A stretch of DNA of 64,000 bases from Thalassobaculum litoreum DSM 18839 (GTDB lineage Bacteria > Pseudomonadota > Alphaproteobacteria > Thalassobaculales > Thalassobaculaceae): assembly GCF_900102465.1 (NCBI RefSeq), contig NZ_FNBW01000001.1, forward strand, positions 186,557-250,556. The letters are read 5' to 3'. Positions 16,040 through 24,806 of the stretch are shown here, in pieces; position 1 is the stretch's first letter, and each line of letters opens with the position of its first letter. The position numbers and the translations under genes were made by a program. The notes below the pieces were generated by a model that saw nothing but the letters and a program-made list of their open reading frames with translations, ran no database searches and had not been told where the DNA came from.

Positions 16040-17494
16040 ATGACCGACATCGCTTTCGCGCCCGCGCATGAACTCGCCGCCAAGATCCGCTCCAAGGAGA
16101 TCGGGTCGCGCGAGTTGCTCGAGCACTATCTGGCGCGGGTGGAGAAGTACAATCCGCCGCTGAATGCGATCATCGCCACCGATTACGAGGGCGCGCGGAA
16201 GGCGGCGGACGACGCCGATGCCGCCCTGGCGCGGGGCGAGGTCTCCGGCCCGCTGCACGGCGTGCCGATGACCTTCAAGGAGAGCTACGACGCGGTCCAC
16301 ATGCCGACGACCTGGGGTTTGGAGCATCTGGCGAAGAATGTCCCCGACGAGGACAGCGTGCCTGTCGCCCGCATGAAGGCGGCTGGGGCGGTGGTGTTCG
16401 GCAAGACCAACGTGCCGGTCTTGCTGGCCGACTGGCAGAGCTTCAATCCGGTCTATGGCAGCACCAACAATCCCTGGGATCTGAGCCGCACGCCGGGCGG
16501 GTCCTCCGGCGGATCGGCGGCGGCGCTGGCAGCCGGGCTGACCGGGCTGGAGGCGGGATCCGACATCGGCGCGTCGATCCGCAACCCGGCCCATTACTGC
16601 GGCGTGTACGGCCACAAGCCGACCTGGGGCATCCTGCCGCCGCGCGGCCACGCGATGCCGGGCACCATCACCCCGTCCGACATCTCGGTGATCGGCCCGC
16701 TCGCCCGCTCGGCCGAGGATCTGGAGATCTCCCTCGACATCATGGCCGGACCGCACGGGCTCGACGCCGCCTGCTGGACCCTGACCCTGCCGGAAGCCAC
16801 CCAGCGCGAACCGGGCGACTTCAAGGTCGCGGTGGTGCTGGAAGACCAGAACCTCGACCAGGACACGGTGCTCACCGACGCCCTGCAGAAGGCGATCGAT
16901 GCGCTGGCTGCCAGGGGCATGAAGATCGTGTCGGGCGCCAAGCCGGCCTTCGACACCAAGGAGGCGCACAGCCTCTATATCCGCCTGCTGCGGGCCGCCA
17001 CCTCCGGCCGGGTGAACGACGAGGAGATGGCCAAGCAGCACGCGCTGCTGGCCGAGCTGGGCGACGATGACGACAGCTACATCGCCGAGATGGCGCGCGG
17101 CAACACCATGCTGCACCGCGACTGGATCAAGCTGAACAACCGCCGCAACCAGATGCGCGAGACCTGGCAGGCGCTGTTCGAGGAGGTCGACCTGCTGCTC
17201 TGCCCGATCGCCTCGACCACGGCCTTCCCGCACGACCAGGAGGGCGAGCGCATCCACCGCAAGATCGTGGTGAACAACAAGCTGGTGCCGGTGACCGACC
17301 AGCTCTTCTGGGCGGGCTACACCGGCGCGTTCAACCTGCCGAGCACGGTGGCGCCGGTGGGTCTGGCCAGCGACGGGCTGCCGGTCGGGCTGCAGATCGT
17401 CGCCCCGCACGGCCACGACAAGCGGGCCATCGCCTTCGCCAAGATGATGGAACGCGAGATCGGCGGGTTCGTCGCGCCGAAGGGCTACGAGTAA
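16040..17494 (+). CDS. Amidase (amidase-signature family)
   Basis: A 484-residue amidase-signature hydrolase. The Ser-cisSer-Lys triad is intact: Lys80 in GVPMTFKESYD, Ser155 in TPGGSSGGSAAALAAG, and nucleophile Ser179 in AGSDIGASIRNPA. The C-terminal part ends with FNLPSTVAPVGLASDGLPVGLQ, as in fatty-acid amide hydrolase and other broad amidases. It is not GatA, as no GatB/C is nearby and the context differs. ATG 16040 begins the conserved region; the longer frame from 15812 crosses the operator region and is unlikely. Substrate unknown. Confidence 0.93.
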   Translation: MTDIAFAPAHELAAKIRSKEIGSRELLEHYLARVEKYNPPLNAIIATDYEGARKAADDADAALARGEVSGPLHGVPMTFKESYDAVHMPTTWGLEHLAKNVPDEDSVPVARMKAAGAVVFGKTNVPVLLADWQSFNPVYGSTNNPWDLSRTPGGSSGGSAAALAAGLTGLEAGSDIGASIRNPAHYCGVYGHKPTWGILPPRGHAMPGTITPSDISVIGPLARSAEDLEISLDIMAGPHGLDAACWTLTLPEATQREPGDFKVAVVLEDQNLDQDTVLTDALQKAIDALAARGMKIVSGAKPAFDTKEAHSLYIRLLRAATSGRVNDEEMAKQHALLAELGDDDDSYIAEMARGNTMLHRDWIKLNNRRNQMRETWQALFEEVDLLLCPIASTTAFPHDQEGERIHRKIVVNNKLVPVTDQLFWAGYTGAFNLPSTVAPVGLASDGLPVGLQIVAPHGHDKRAIAFAKMMEREIGGFVAPKGYE

Positions 17495-17530
17495 CCGTCA
17501 GCCGGGCCGGTAGAGGAAGGGCGGGCCGGG

Positions 17531-17998
17531 TCAGTCGATCCGGTCCGGCAGGCCTCGGCCGTTGTTCCACCAGCGGTTCGAGTTGTCGCTGGTCGGGTCG
17601 TAGGCGGCCCGGCTGGCCCAGTCTTCGCGCAGGAAGATCACCGGCTCCTCGTAGTGATGGGCGTAGATGATCGCGTCCATCACCTGCTCCAGGGCCGCCG
17701 GATCCCGCTCGATGGAGATCTTCAACTCGACCATCGGGTAGGTTTCGGTGGTGCCCGCCTCGAAGCCTTCCACATGGGTCGTCGTGGTCGAGCCGGGCTC
17801 CGGCTGGGCGGTCTCCTTGCCGACCGCGGAGATGCTGGCATTGCGCTGATACCGCCCGAAACTGAGCGGGTGCACTTTCATGACCGCGTCGAGGATCCGG
17901 TCGGTATCCTCGGCCAGCGTCTGGATTTCCAGCGTCCAGACCGGCACGAAGCGGCCGGACTTCGCCTTGTAGGCGGACAGGTCCGTCATGGCGCGCAT
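17531..17998 (-). CDS. Conserved hypothetical protein, GlnB/CutA-like fold suspected
   Basis: A protein of about 155 residues with no confidently recognised family. The segment DRILDAVMKVHPLSFGRYQRNA, then LEQVMDAIIYAHHYEEPVIF, resembles the C-terminal dimerisation-type domain of NIF3/YqfO proteins (CutA-like fold), where an AHPYEEPA motif is typical. That similarity is by eye only. Start choice between Met1 and Met4 (17998 or 17989) is open. It ends 36 bases from the amidase stop, convergent with it. It may bind metal or a small ligand. Confidence 0.7.
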   Translation of the reverse strand: MRAMTDLSAYKAKSGRFVPVWTLEIQTLAEDTDRILDAVMKVHPLSFGRYQRNASISAVGKETAQPEPGSTTTTHVEGFEAGTTETYPMVELKISIERDPAALEQVMDAIIYAHHYEEPVIFLREDWASRAAYDPTSDNSNRWWNNGRGLPDRID

Positions 17999-18093
17999 CT
18001 ACAATTGTTCTTGTTATGTTCTATGCGTTGGGATGCGAGGGGTCAACGGGGCGGTGCGTGCGAACCGCCCGGCGATGGATAGGGGCGTGTCGT

Positions 18094-19932
18094 TCAGCCC
18101 AGCGCCCGCTCCAGGTCGGCGATGATGTCCTCGGCCGTCTCCAGGCCGATGGAGAGCCGGATCACGTCGTCGCCGGCCCCCGCCGCCGTCCGCTGCTCCT
18201 CGGTGAGCTGGCGGTGGGTGGTGCTGGCCGGGTGCAGGATCAGCGAGCGGGTGTCGCCGATATTGGCCAGGTGCGACAGCAGGCGGCAGCGCTCCACCAC
18301 GGCCATGCCGGCCTCGTAGCCGCCTTTGACCCCGAAGGTGAACACCGAGCCGGCCCCCTTGGGCAGGTAGCGTTCGGCCAACTGCTTGTACTTGTTGCCT
18401 TCCAAGCCCGCGTAGCTGACCCAGGCGACCTTGTCGTGCGCCTCCAGCCATTCCGCCACCGTCTGGGCGTTGGCGACATGGCGCTCCATGCGCAGGGCCA
18501 GGGTCTCGATGCCGGTGATGGTCAGATAGGCGTTCATCGGCGCCATGGTCGGCCCCAGATCCCGCAGGCCGACCGCGTGGCCGTAGGTGGTGAAGGCGAG
18601 GTCGCCGAAGGTCTCGTAGAAGGTCAGGCCGTGATAGGCCGGCTCCGGCTGGGACAGGGACGGGAACTTGTCGTTCTGCGACCAGTCGAAGGTGCCGCTG
18701 TCGACCACCGCCCCGCCCATGGCGTTGCCGTGGCCCGACAGGAATTTGGTGGTCGAGTGTACGATCAGGTCGGCCCCATGCTCGAACGGCCGGCACAGGT
18801 AGGGGGTGGCCATCGTGTTGTCGATGATGAGCGGCACCCCGGCGTCCTTGGCGATGCGGGACAGGGCGGCGATGTCGGTGATCACGCCGCCCGGATTGGC
18901 GAGGGACTCGGCGAAGATCGCCTTGCACTTGTCCTGCATGGCGGCGGCGCGGACCGCGTCCAGATCCTCGGCATCGACGAAGTCGCAATGCCAGTCGAAC
19001 TTCTGGAAGGTCCGGCCGAACTGGGTGATCGAGCCGCCATAGAGCCGGCGCGAGGCGACGAACCGGTCGCCCGGGCTCATCAGCGCGAACAGCGCCAGCA
19101 TCTGGGCCGCGTGGCCGGAAGACGTGCAGGTGGTGCCGCGCCCGCCTTCCAAGGCGGCGATCCGCTCCTCCAGCACCGCGACGGTCGGATTGGACAGGCG
19201 CGAATAGATGTTGCCGAAGGTCTGCAGGTTGAACAGCGACGCGGCGTGGTCGGCGTCGTCGAAGACATAGGCGGTGGTCTGGTAGATCGGCGTGCCACGG
19301 GCGCCCGTCGCCGGGTCCGGCGAGGCGCCGGAATGCACCGCCATGGTCTCGAAGCCCTTGGGGATGAAGCCGTCGCCCACGTCGCTCTGCTTCGACACCT
19401 TGTCCGAGCGGCCGGGCATGCGGCGCTTGGAGGAGACGACCCGGCTGTTGAACCCGTGCCAGCCGAGCTCGCCGAACAGGCGGGAGAACTCGATCTTCGG
19501 GCAGCGGTCCATGATGACGGTGAGGCCGGCGGCCTCGGCCCGGTCGGCGGCCTCGTCGTTGCGCACGCCGAGCTGCATCCACACGACCTTCGCCCCGTGC
19601 TCGATGGCGGCATCGGAGATCGGACCGGCTGCGGCGGAGTTGCGGAACACGTCGACCATGTCGACGGTCTCCGGCAGCTCGGAGAGGTCGGCATAGGCCT
19701 TCTCGCCGAGGATCTCGCCGCCCGCACCCGCGACCTTCGGGTTCACCGGATAGACCTTGTAGCCCTTCTGCTGCAGGTACTTCATGGCGAAGTAGGAGGG
19801 GCGGTTCCAGTTGTCCGACGCGCCGACCATGGCGATGGTCTTCACGTCGCGCAGGATGTCGCGGATCACGTCGTCGTCGTAGACGAGCCCGCCATTGGCA
19901 TCGGTCGCGCGCTTCGGGTCGATTTCGGCCAT
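18094..19932 (-). CDS. metY: Fusion of CoA-binding domain and O-acetylhomoserine sulfhydrylase
   Basis: A 612-residue two-domain protein. Residues about 28-145 form a CoA_binding/YccU-type Rossmann domain ([18 protein letters not shown] ... YKVYPVNPK ... [11 protein letters not shown]). Residues about 190-612 are a complete PLP-dependent O-acetylhomoserine (thiol)-lyase, with [20 protein letters not shown], a SSGHAAQ cofactor loop, and PLP lysine Lys396 in [11 protein letters not shown]. The MetY part makes homocysteine from O-acetylhomoserine and sulfide. The reading frame through the linker (146-189) is continuous. ATG 19932 starts the conserved region. The crotonase-like gene is 4 bases upstream, so the two form an operon. 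Confidence 0.93.
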   Translation of the reverse strand: MAEIDPKRATDANGGLVYDDDVIRDILRDVKTIAMVGASDNWNRPSYFAMKYLQQKGYKVYPVNPKVAGAGGEILGEKAYADLSELPETVDMVDVFRNSAAAGPISDAAIEHGAKVVWMQLGVRNDEAADRAEAAGLTVIMDRCPKIEFSRLFGELGWHGFNSRVVSSKRRMPGRSDKVSKQSDVGDGFIPKGFETMAVHSGASPDPATGARGTPIYQTTAYVFDDADHAASLFNLQTFGNIYSRLSNPTVAVLEERIAALEGGRGTTCTSSGHAAQMLALFALMSPGDRFVASRRLYGGSITQFGRTFQKFDWHCDFVDAEDLDAVRAAAMQDKCKAIFAESLANPGGVITDIAALSRIAKDAGVPLIIDNTMATPYLCRPFEHGADLIVHSTTKFLSGHGNAMGGAVVDSGTFDWSQNDKFPSLSQPEPAYHGLTFYETFGDLAFTTYGHAVGLRDLGPTMAPMNAYLTITGIETLALRMERHVANAQTVAEWLEAHDKVAWVSYAGLEGNKYKQLAERYLPKGAGSVFTFGVKGGYEAGMAVVERCRLLSHLANIGDTRSLILHPASTTHRQLTEEQRTAAGAGDDVIRLSIGLETAEDIIADLERALG

Positions 19933-19936
19933 GGGT

Positions 19937-20749
19937 TTATTCTCCCTTCCAGACGGGGGCACGCTTTTCGATGAAGGCGTCGATGCCTTCCCGGGCGTCG
20001 TGGGCCAGCATGTTGCGGGTCATCACCGCGCTGGCATAGGCGTAGGCCTCGTCCATCGGCAGCTCAAGCTGACGATAGAACGCCTCCTTGCCGATGGTCA
20101 GGGTCAGCGGCGACTTGGATGTGATCTTGGCGGCGAGCGCATCCACCGCGGAATCAAGATCCTCGGCCGGGACCACCTTGTTCAGCAGACCGGCGGCCTC
20201 GGCGGTGGCGGCGTCCAGCGGTTCGCCGGTGACCAGCATCTCCATCATCTTCTTGCGGCCGACATTGCGGCTGATCGCGACCATCGGGGTCGAGCAGAAC
20301 AGGCCGATATTGACGCCCGGCGTGGCGAACTTCGCGGTGTCGGCGGCGACGGCCAGGTCGCAGGCGGCGACGAGCTGGCAACCGGCCGCCGTCGCCATGG
20401 CGTGCACCTTGGCGATGACGATCTGCGGCAGGCGGTTGATTGCCATCATCAGGTCGGAGCACTGATCGAACAGCGCTTTGAAGAACGGTTCGCCCTCGTT
20501 CTCGCGCACTTCCTTCAGGTCGTGGCCGGCGCAGAAGGCCGGGCCGGCGGCGGCCAACACCACCACCTTGACCGTGCGGTCTGCCGCGATCGCCGCCAGC
20601 TCGCGCTGCAGCTCGGCCATCAGCGCCCGCGACAGGGCGTTGCGCTGCTTCGGCCGGTTCAGGGTCAGGGTGGCGACACCGTCGATGTCCTCGCGGACCA
20701 GGATGGGCAGGGCGTCGGTATCCGGCGTCTCAGCCTGGGGCAGGGCCAT
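19937..20749 (-). CDS. Enoyl-CoA hydratase/isomerase family protein (ECHDC3-like)
   Basis: A 270-residue crotonase-fold protein. The first oxyanion-hole segment is clear (AGPAFCAGHDLKEV), and the second lies in VHAMATAAGCQLVAACDLAVA. Where true hydratases have catalytic Glu residues after the PE(I/V)xLG motif, this protein has TPGVNIGLFCSTPMVA, the pattern of the ECHDC3 subgroup. So it may be a different CoA-ester enzyme rather than a hydratase. It is transcribed first and followed after 4 bases by the CoA-binding/MetY fusion, which is an interesting pairing of two CoA-related proteins. Confidence 0.9.
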   Translation of the reverse strand: MALPQAETPDTDALPILVREDIDGVATLTLNRPKQRNALSRALMAELQRELAAIAADRTVKVVVLAAAGPAFCAGHDLKEVRENEGEPFFKALFDQCSDLMMAINRLPQIVIAKVHAMATAAGCQLVAACDLAVAADTAKFATPGVNIGLFCSTPMVAISRNVGRKKMMEMLVTGEPLDAATAEAAGLLNKVVPAEDLDSAVDALAAKITSKSPLTLTIGKEAFYRQLELPMDEAYAYASAVMTRNMLAHDAREGIDAFIEKRAPVWKGE

Positions 20750-20853
20750 GGCTGTCTCCCTCGGTTTCTTGATTGGTGGTCACAATGCGCTCTCGCAGAA
20801 GGATTTCAAGATCTGTTGGGCAGCCTAGTGGGTCCAGGTCGCGCAAGAAACAA

Positions 20854-20871
20854 CCGTGAGATTAGTCACGG
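20854..20871. promoter_or_regulatory. Inverted repeat upstream of AT-rich gene
   Basis: CCGTGA at 20854-20859 and TCACGG at 20866-20871 form a perfect 6-bp inverted repeat with a 6-base spacer. It lies in the divergent spacer between the crotonase-like gene and the AT-rich membrane gene; it may be an operator. Confidence 0.4.
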
Positions 20872-20928
20872 ACTTTTCCATAAATTTCGCGGACAAATAA
20901 CAAAACCAACTAAAGACCGGGGGCGGTT

Positions 20929-22173
20929 ATGTTGCGGATTTTGAGGCTGTTGTGGATAGGCTTCATAGCGTCAGGGATTTTCCTTGCAGATTGCCGGAAT
21001 AACGCAGTGCTAGCACAAGGAGATCCGCCGTCGCCCGCTTCGCTTTCTATGGAAACTGCGGTGGCGCCCGAACCCGCTGCCGCGCTACCGGCAAATACTT
21101 CGGCACCTGCATTAATCGTGAATCAGTCACGCGAGAGCTGGAAAATTCGTTTTGAAAGAATTGTTTCGAAGAAACCGCCTACAGATAACGTAGATCAAAA
21201 GATTGAAGTTTTTAAAGGGGATGTAAACGCGATATTTCGCTGGATTCGGAGGGAGCGTGATACGTATTTCACGTTACGTAAAAATCAGGAGATTACGCTT
21301 CGTGAAATAAAGGATTTATCGGAGAAGAGAGAAAGTGATCTTGACAAGAGTTTGAATAGAATTGAATTATTAAAGAGTCGTATAGGTGATTTACAAGGTA
21401 GAAAAGATCTTGATCGTCGACAGAGGCTGATTTCGGATGGACGTAAATCAGAGAGTCAACGAAGCAGAGTTGAGCAGGATATTATAAGAATAGAAAAGCT
21501 ATTGAGCGCATATAATCTATCACCAGAAGAAACAAAAGAAAATAACTTAAAATTACAAGAACTTAGGGATGAGTTAGAGTATATAAATTATGATATCCAG
21601 GATATTAAAGCAGAAATAGAATATGTAGAGGTAAGCTTAAAAGATAGAGCAGATGAAAAAGAAAGATTAGAAAAAGAGCAAAAAATTATTTTTGCAGAAA
21701 TAAATGATATTAGGGATGATTTCAATTTATTGAATCAATATCATTTAACGCTAAGCGATAATTCCATTGTGACCGACGATTATCTTGAGCAAATTGACGA
21801 TCATGCGGCGCTTATACTTCTGCCAGAGTCAGAGAAAAACGAATTTAAAATGATAATGTCCGCGACATTTGCTGGATTGGTGCTTTCAGTCATTGTTGGG
21901 TTTTTTGTTGTATCTTATAAAGATGAATATGTGAGAAAATCGATATTTTCTAATCAATCTGGTATTCAATTCATTACGCTATTTTCTCTTGTTATTGCGA
22001 TTATTTTATTTGGGATACTAGGAGTATTGGGGGACAAAGAGCTTGCGGCTCTTCTTGGTGGATTGTCTGGATACATTCTCGGCAAGGTCGGCGACGGTAT
22101 CGGTCGGTCAAGGCCACCCGCTCAAGCCGTTGATCAGCAACCGAAGGGACCCGATCCGGTTGTACCAGGCTAG
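20929..22173 (+). CDS. AT-rich membrane protein with long coiled coil, unknown function
   Basis: A 414-residue protein unlike its neighbours in base composition: bases 21541-21600 contain only 15 G or C in 60, and rare codons such as AGA, ATA and TTA are frequent. The N-terminus is a signal or membrane anchor (ILRLLWIGFIASGIFLADC). Residues about 75-275 are charged and heptad-like (long coiled coil, rich in E, K, R, D, I, L). Two membrane helices follow at about 305-330 and 345-370, then DKELAALLGGLSGYILGKV. Both ends return to higher GC. No family is recognised. Likely a single horizontally acquired gene; a role in envelope sensing or defence is possible but unsupported. Confidence 0.8.
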   Translation: MLRILRLLWIGFIASGIFLADCRNNAVLAQGDPPSPASLSMETAVAPEPAAALPANTSAPALIVNQSRESWKIRFERIVSKKPPTDNVDQKIEVFKGDVNAIFRWIRRERDTYFTLRKNQEITLREIKDLSEKRESDLDKSLNRIELLKSRIGDLQGRKDLDRRQRLISDGRKSESQRSRVEQDIIRIEKLLSAYNLSPEETKENNLKLQELRDELEYINYDIQDIKAEIEYVEVSLKDRADEKERLEKEQKIIFAEINDIRDDFNLLNQYHLTLSDNSIVTDDYLEQIDDHAALILLPESEKNEFKMIMSATFAGLVLSVIVGFFVVSYKDEYVRKSIFSNQSGIQFITLFSLVIAIILFGILGVLGDKELAALLGGLSGYILGKVGDGIGRSRPPAQAVDQQPKGPDPVVPG

Positions 22174-22207
22174 CTTGGGTGATGGTCAGAAGCGGTGCCG
22201 CCTGCTT

Positions 22208-23146
22208 CTAGCGCACGTCCAGCAGCAGCAGCACGCCGGCGACCGAGAGGACCGACAGGCCGGTGGAGATCAGGATCGCCGTGGTCGACTGGGCGACGGC
22301 CGACTGGTAGCGCTGGGCCATCAGATAGACGTTGATCCCGACCGGCAGCGAGGCCAGCAGCACCGCCACGTCGCGCCACAGGGTCTCCACTCGGAACACG
22401 TGGGTCGCCAGCGCCCAGACCAGCAGCGGGTGCAGCGCCAGTTTCAGCACGGTGCCGACCGCCGCCTGCTGAACCGCCCCGGCGATCCGGTAGGCGGCGA
22501 TGGAGGCGCCCATGGCGAAGACGGCACAGGGCAGGGCGGCGCGGCCGAGCGTGCTGGTCAGGGTGTCGACGAAGCCGGGCAGCTTGAAGCCCAGCAGGTT
22601 GACCAGCACCCCGAGCAGCAGGGCGATGATGATCGGGTTGGTGATCAGCCCCTTGGCCACGTTGACCGGCAGCCGCCGCATTTCCTGGCGGGCGCCGATG
22701 CCGATCTCGGCCTGGATGGTGACGACCGAGAGAAGCTGCCAGGAATGGAAGGCGATGATCAGGAACAGCGGCAGGGTCGCCACGTCGCCGAAGGTGGTCA
22801 GCACCAGCGGCACGCCGAGCATGACCGTGTTGGAGAAGGCGCCGGTCATCCCGGCGATGGCCGGCGCCGCGCCGGAGCCCTTGAAGGCATACCGGTTCAG
22901 CAGCGATCCGACGATCCAGGCGATATAGCCGCCGCCGAAATAGGAGATGAGAAACCCCCACTGGATCGTCGCCGGCAGCTCCGTCGTCGCCATGGTGCGG
23001 AACAGCATCGCCGGTATCGCGTAGTCGAACACGAAGCGCGACAGTCCTTTGGTGGCGTCGTGCGGGAACAGGCCGGTGCGTGCGGCCCCGTAGCCCAGCG
23101 CCACGATACCGAACACCGGCACGATGATCTCGAGAAGGATCTCCAT
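22208..23146 (-). CDS. AEC family (auxin efflux carrier-like) transporter
   Basis: A 312-residue inner-membrane transporter with ten hydrophobic helices in two five-helix halves. The conserved crossing regions are visible: DYAIPAMLFRTMA and GMTGAFSNTVMLGVPLV in the first half, ITNPIIIALLLGVLVNLLG and ALPCAVFAMGASIA in the second. Bacterial AEC proteins move small organic acids such as malate or malonate. ATG 23146 gives the standard N-terminus MEILLEIIVPVFGIVALGYG. The gene runs toward the AT-rich gene and diverges from the alpha/beta hydrolase gene. Substrate not inferable. Confidence 0.92.
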   Translation of the reverse strand: MEILLEIIVPVFGIVALGYGAARTGLFPHDATKGLSRFVFDYAIPAMLFRTMATTELPATIQWGFLISYFGGGYIAWIVGSLLNRYAFKGSGAAPAIAGMTGAFSNTVMLGVPLVLTTFGDVATLPLFLIIAFHSWQLLSVVTIQAEIGIGARQEMRRLPVNVAKGLITNPIIIALLLGVLVNLLGFKLPGFVDTLTSTLGRAALPCAVFAMGASIAAYRIAGAVQQAAVGTVLKLALHPLLVWALATHVFRVETLWRDVAVLLASLPVGINVYLMAQRYQSAVAQSTTAILISTGLSVLSVAGVLLLLDVR

Positions 23147-23274
23147 GAAGACGGGCTTAAGGGGCGCGGACCGACGGCGCCAGATGCTAATCTCGCGTTG
23201 ACGGCGTTTTGCGCCGCGCGCTACCGCTGAAGCAGAGCGTGATTCATAAGAATAAATCTTCCGGGAGGACGACC

Positions 23275-24084
23275 ATGCCGCATCTTGAGATCGCCGACGG
23301 CGAGAGCCTGTATTTCGAGCACACCGCACCGAGCGATCCCGCCGGCAAGACCTTCGTCTTCGTCAACGCCCTGACCGGCAGCTACACCATGTGGGAGGCC
23401 TCGATCGCGCCGGCCCTGCGTGAGGCCGGCCACGGTACGCTGGTCTACAATTTCCGCGGCCAGGCGGAGAGCCGCACGGCGCCCACGACGAAACCGACCC
23501 CGACCCAGATCGTCGACGACCTCGACCGGCTCTGCGCCGAGGTGCGGCCGGCGCGTCCGGTGCTGGTGGGCCTGTCCATCGGCGGGCTGTTCGCCGCCCA
23601 GGCCTATGCCAGGGGCCTCCGGGCCGACGGAATCGTGCTGATCAACACCCTGCGCAAGCCGACCGAGCGGCTGGAGTGGATCAACACCGCCATGGCCCAC
23701 GGGGTCGCGGCCGGCGGCTTCCGGCTGATCATGGAGCTGAACCTGCCGATGCTGGTGAACCCGGACCAGCTCGCCAAGATGCGCGCCGACGTGCAGACCG
23801 GGGCGCCCTACACGCCGATCGATCCGGCGGATGGCGGTTACCGGCTGATGGTCGAGTCGGTGGCGACCGACTGGAACTTCCCGTGGGAGACGCTCGACAT
23901 TCCGGCGCAGATCATGGTCGGCTTGCACGATCGGGTATTCTACGTTGCGGATGACGTGGAAGAGCTCGCGGCGCGGATCCCGACCACCTCGCGGGTCGTG
24001 TTCCCGGATGCGGGCCATCTGATTCCGATCGAGCGGCCGGGCGCCTTCACCGAGGCGTTGCTGGATTTCGCGAAGACGGTATGA
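23275..24084 (+). CDS. Alpha/beta hydrolase
   Basis: A 269-residue alpha/beta-hydrolase-fold protein. The nucleophile elbow is GLSIGG with Ser101, the acid is probably in MVGLHDRVFY, and the catalytic His is in PDAGHLIPIERP. The oxyanion region is VNALTGSYTMW. ATG 23275 has GGGAGG upstream. Its stop overlaps the next gene start (ATGA at 24081-24084), so hydrolase and HAD phosphatase are translationally coupled. It resembles 3-oxoadipate enol-lactonase or esterase-type members, but no pathway context supports a specific reaction. Confidence 0.88.
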   Translation: MPHLEIADGESLYFEHTAPSDPAGKTFVFVNALTGSYTMWEASIAPALREAGHGTLVYNFRGQAESRTAPTTKPTPTQIVDDLDRLCAEVRPARPVLVGLSIGGLFAAQAYARGLRADGIVLINTLRKPTERLEWINTAMAHGVAAGGFRLIMELNLPMLVNPDQLAKMRADVQTGAPYTPIDPADGGYRLMVESVATDWNFPWETLDIPAQIMVGLHDRVFYVADDVEELAARIPTTSRVVFPDAGHLIPIERPGAFTEALLDFAKTV

Positions 24085-24761
24085 GAGGGGAGACCGCCGT
24101 GGCCTGGAAGCCGGCGCTGGTAATTTTCGACTGCGACGGCGTCCTGGTGGACAGCGAGCCGATCGCCACCCGCATCATCGCCGCCGCCCTGACCAAGGCG
24201 GGGCTGGAGATGAGCGGGGAGGCGGCCCTGCACCAGTATCTCGGCGGCAAACTCACCCGCATCAAGATCAAGGTTGAGGAGGATCTCGGCATCGAGCTGG
24301 GTGACGGCTGGGTCGAGGCGATCTACGAGAAGCAGTTCGCCGCCTTCCGCGCCGAGCTGCAGCCGATCCCGGGCATCGTCGACGCGCTCGACGCCCTCGA
24401 CCTGGCGGGCATCCAGTACTGCGTCGGATCCAACGGGCCGCTGTACAAGATGGACGTGTCCCTGGCGGTCACCGGCCTGCACGAGCGGCTGGAGCACCGG
24501 ATCTTCTCGGCCGACATGGTGCCGGAACCGAAGCCGGCGCCGGACCTGTTCCTGCATGCCGCCGCCAATTTCGACGTGCCGCCGGGCGACGTGGCGGTGG
24601 TGGAGGACAGCCCACCCGGCGTGCGCGCCGGGGTGGCGGCCGGGATGCGGGTCTTCGGCTATGGAAAGGATTCCGGCGTCGACCGGCTGAAGGAAGCCGG
24701 GGCCCAGGTGACATTCGAGAACATGGCCGACCTGCCAAAACTGCTGGGCGTCGGCGGTTGA
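24081..24761 (+). CDS. HAD-superfamily phosphatase/phosphomutase (beta-PGM-like)
   Basis: A 226-residue HAD hydrolase. Motif I FDCDGVLVDSEPIA carries the nucleophile and acid Asp pair, motif II is CVGSNGP, and motif III/IV is EPKPAPDLF with VVEDSPPGVRAG. The helical cap between residues about 20 and 90 is of the beta-phosphoglucomutase class. Likely substrates are sugar phosphates or related monophosphates. It is coupled by a 4-base overlap to the alpha/beta hydrolase gene. A strong bidirectional hairpin follows. Confidence 0.9.
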   Translation: MRGETAVAWKPALVIFDCDGVLVDSEPIATRIIAAALTKAGLEMSGEAALHQYLGGKLTRIKIKVEEDLGIELGDGWVEAIYEKQFAAFRAELQPIPGIVDALDALDLAGIQYCVGSNGPLYKMDVSLAVTGLHERLEHRIFSADMVPEPKPAPDLFLHAAANFDVPPGDVAVVEDSPPGVRAGVAAGMRVFGYGKDSGVDRLKEAGAQVTFENMADLPKLLGVGG

Positions 24762-24769
24762 GCGGCGGA

Positions 24770-24799
24770 CCCGGCCGAGAGAAGATCGGCCGGGCCCTT
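24770..24799. terminator. Bidirectional terminator hairpin
   Basis: CCCGGCCGA at 24770-24778 pairs with TCGGCCGGG at 24786-24794 around a GAGAAGA loop, followed by CCCTTTCT. It lies between the converging HAD and OYE genes. Confidence 0.7.
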
Positions 24800-24806
24800 T
24801 CTGATC

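Noticed and set aside
18094-19932. Possible frameshift or misassembly joining two genes
   Set aside because: The linker is read in one frame with normal codon use, no stop or start pair lies there, and both domains are complete.
18016-19974. 652-codon plus-strand frame
   Set aside because: Antisense shadow of the CoA-binding/MetY fusion, which has clear family motifs.
22043-23230. Plus-strand frame antisense to the AEC transporter
   Set aside because: His/Gln/Arg-rich shadow frame; the minus strand encodes a ten-helix transporter.
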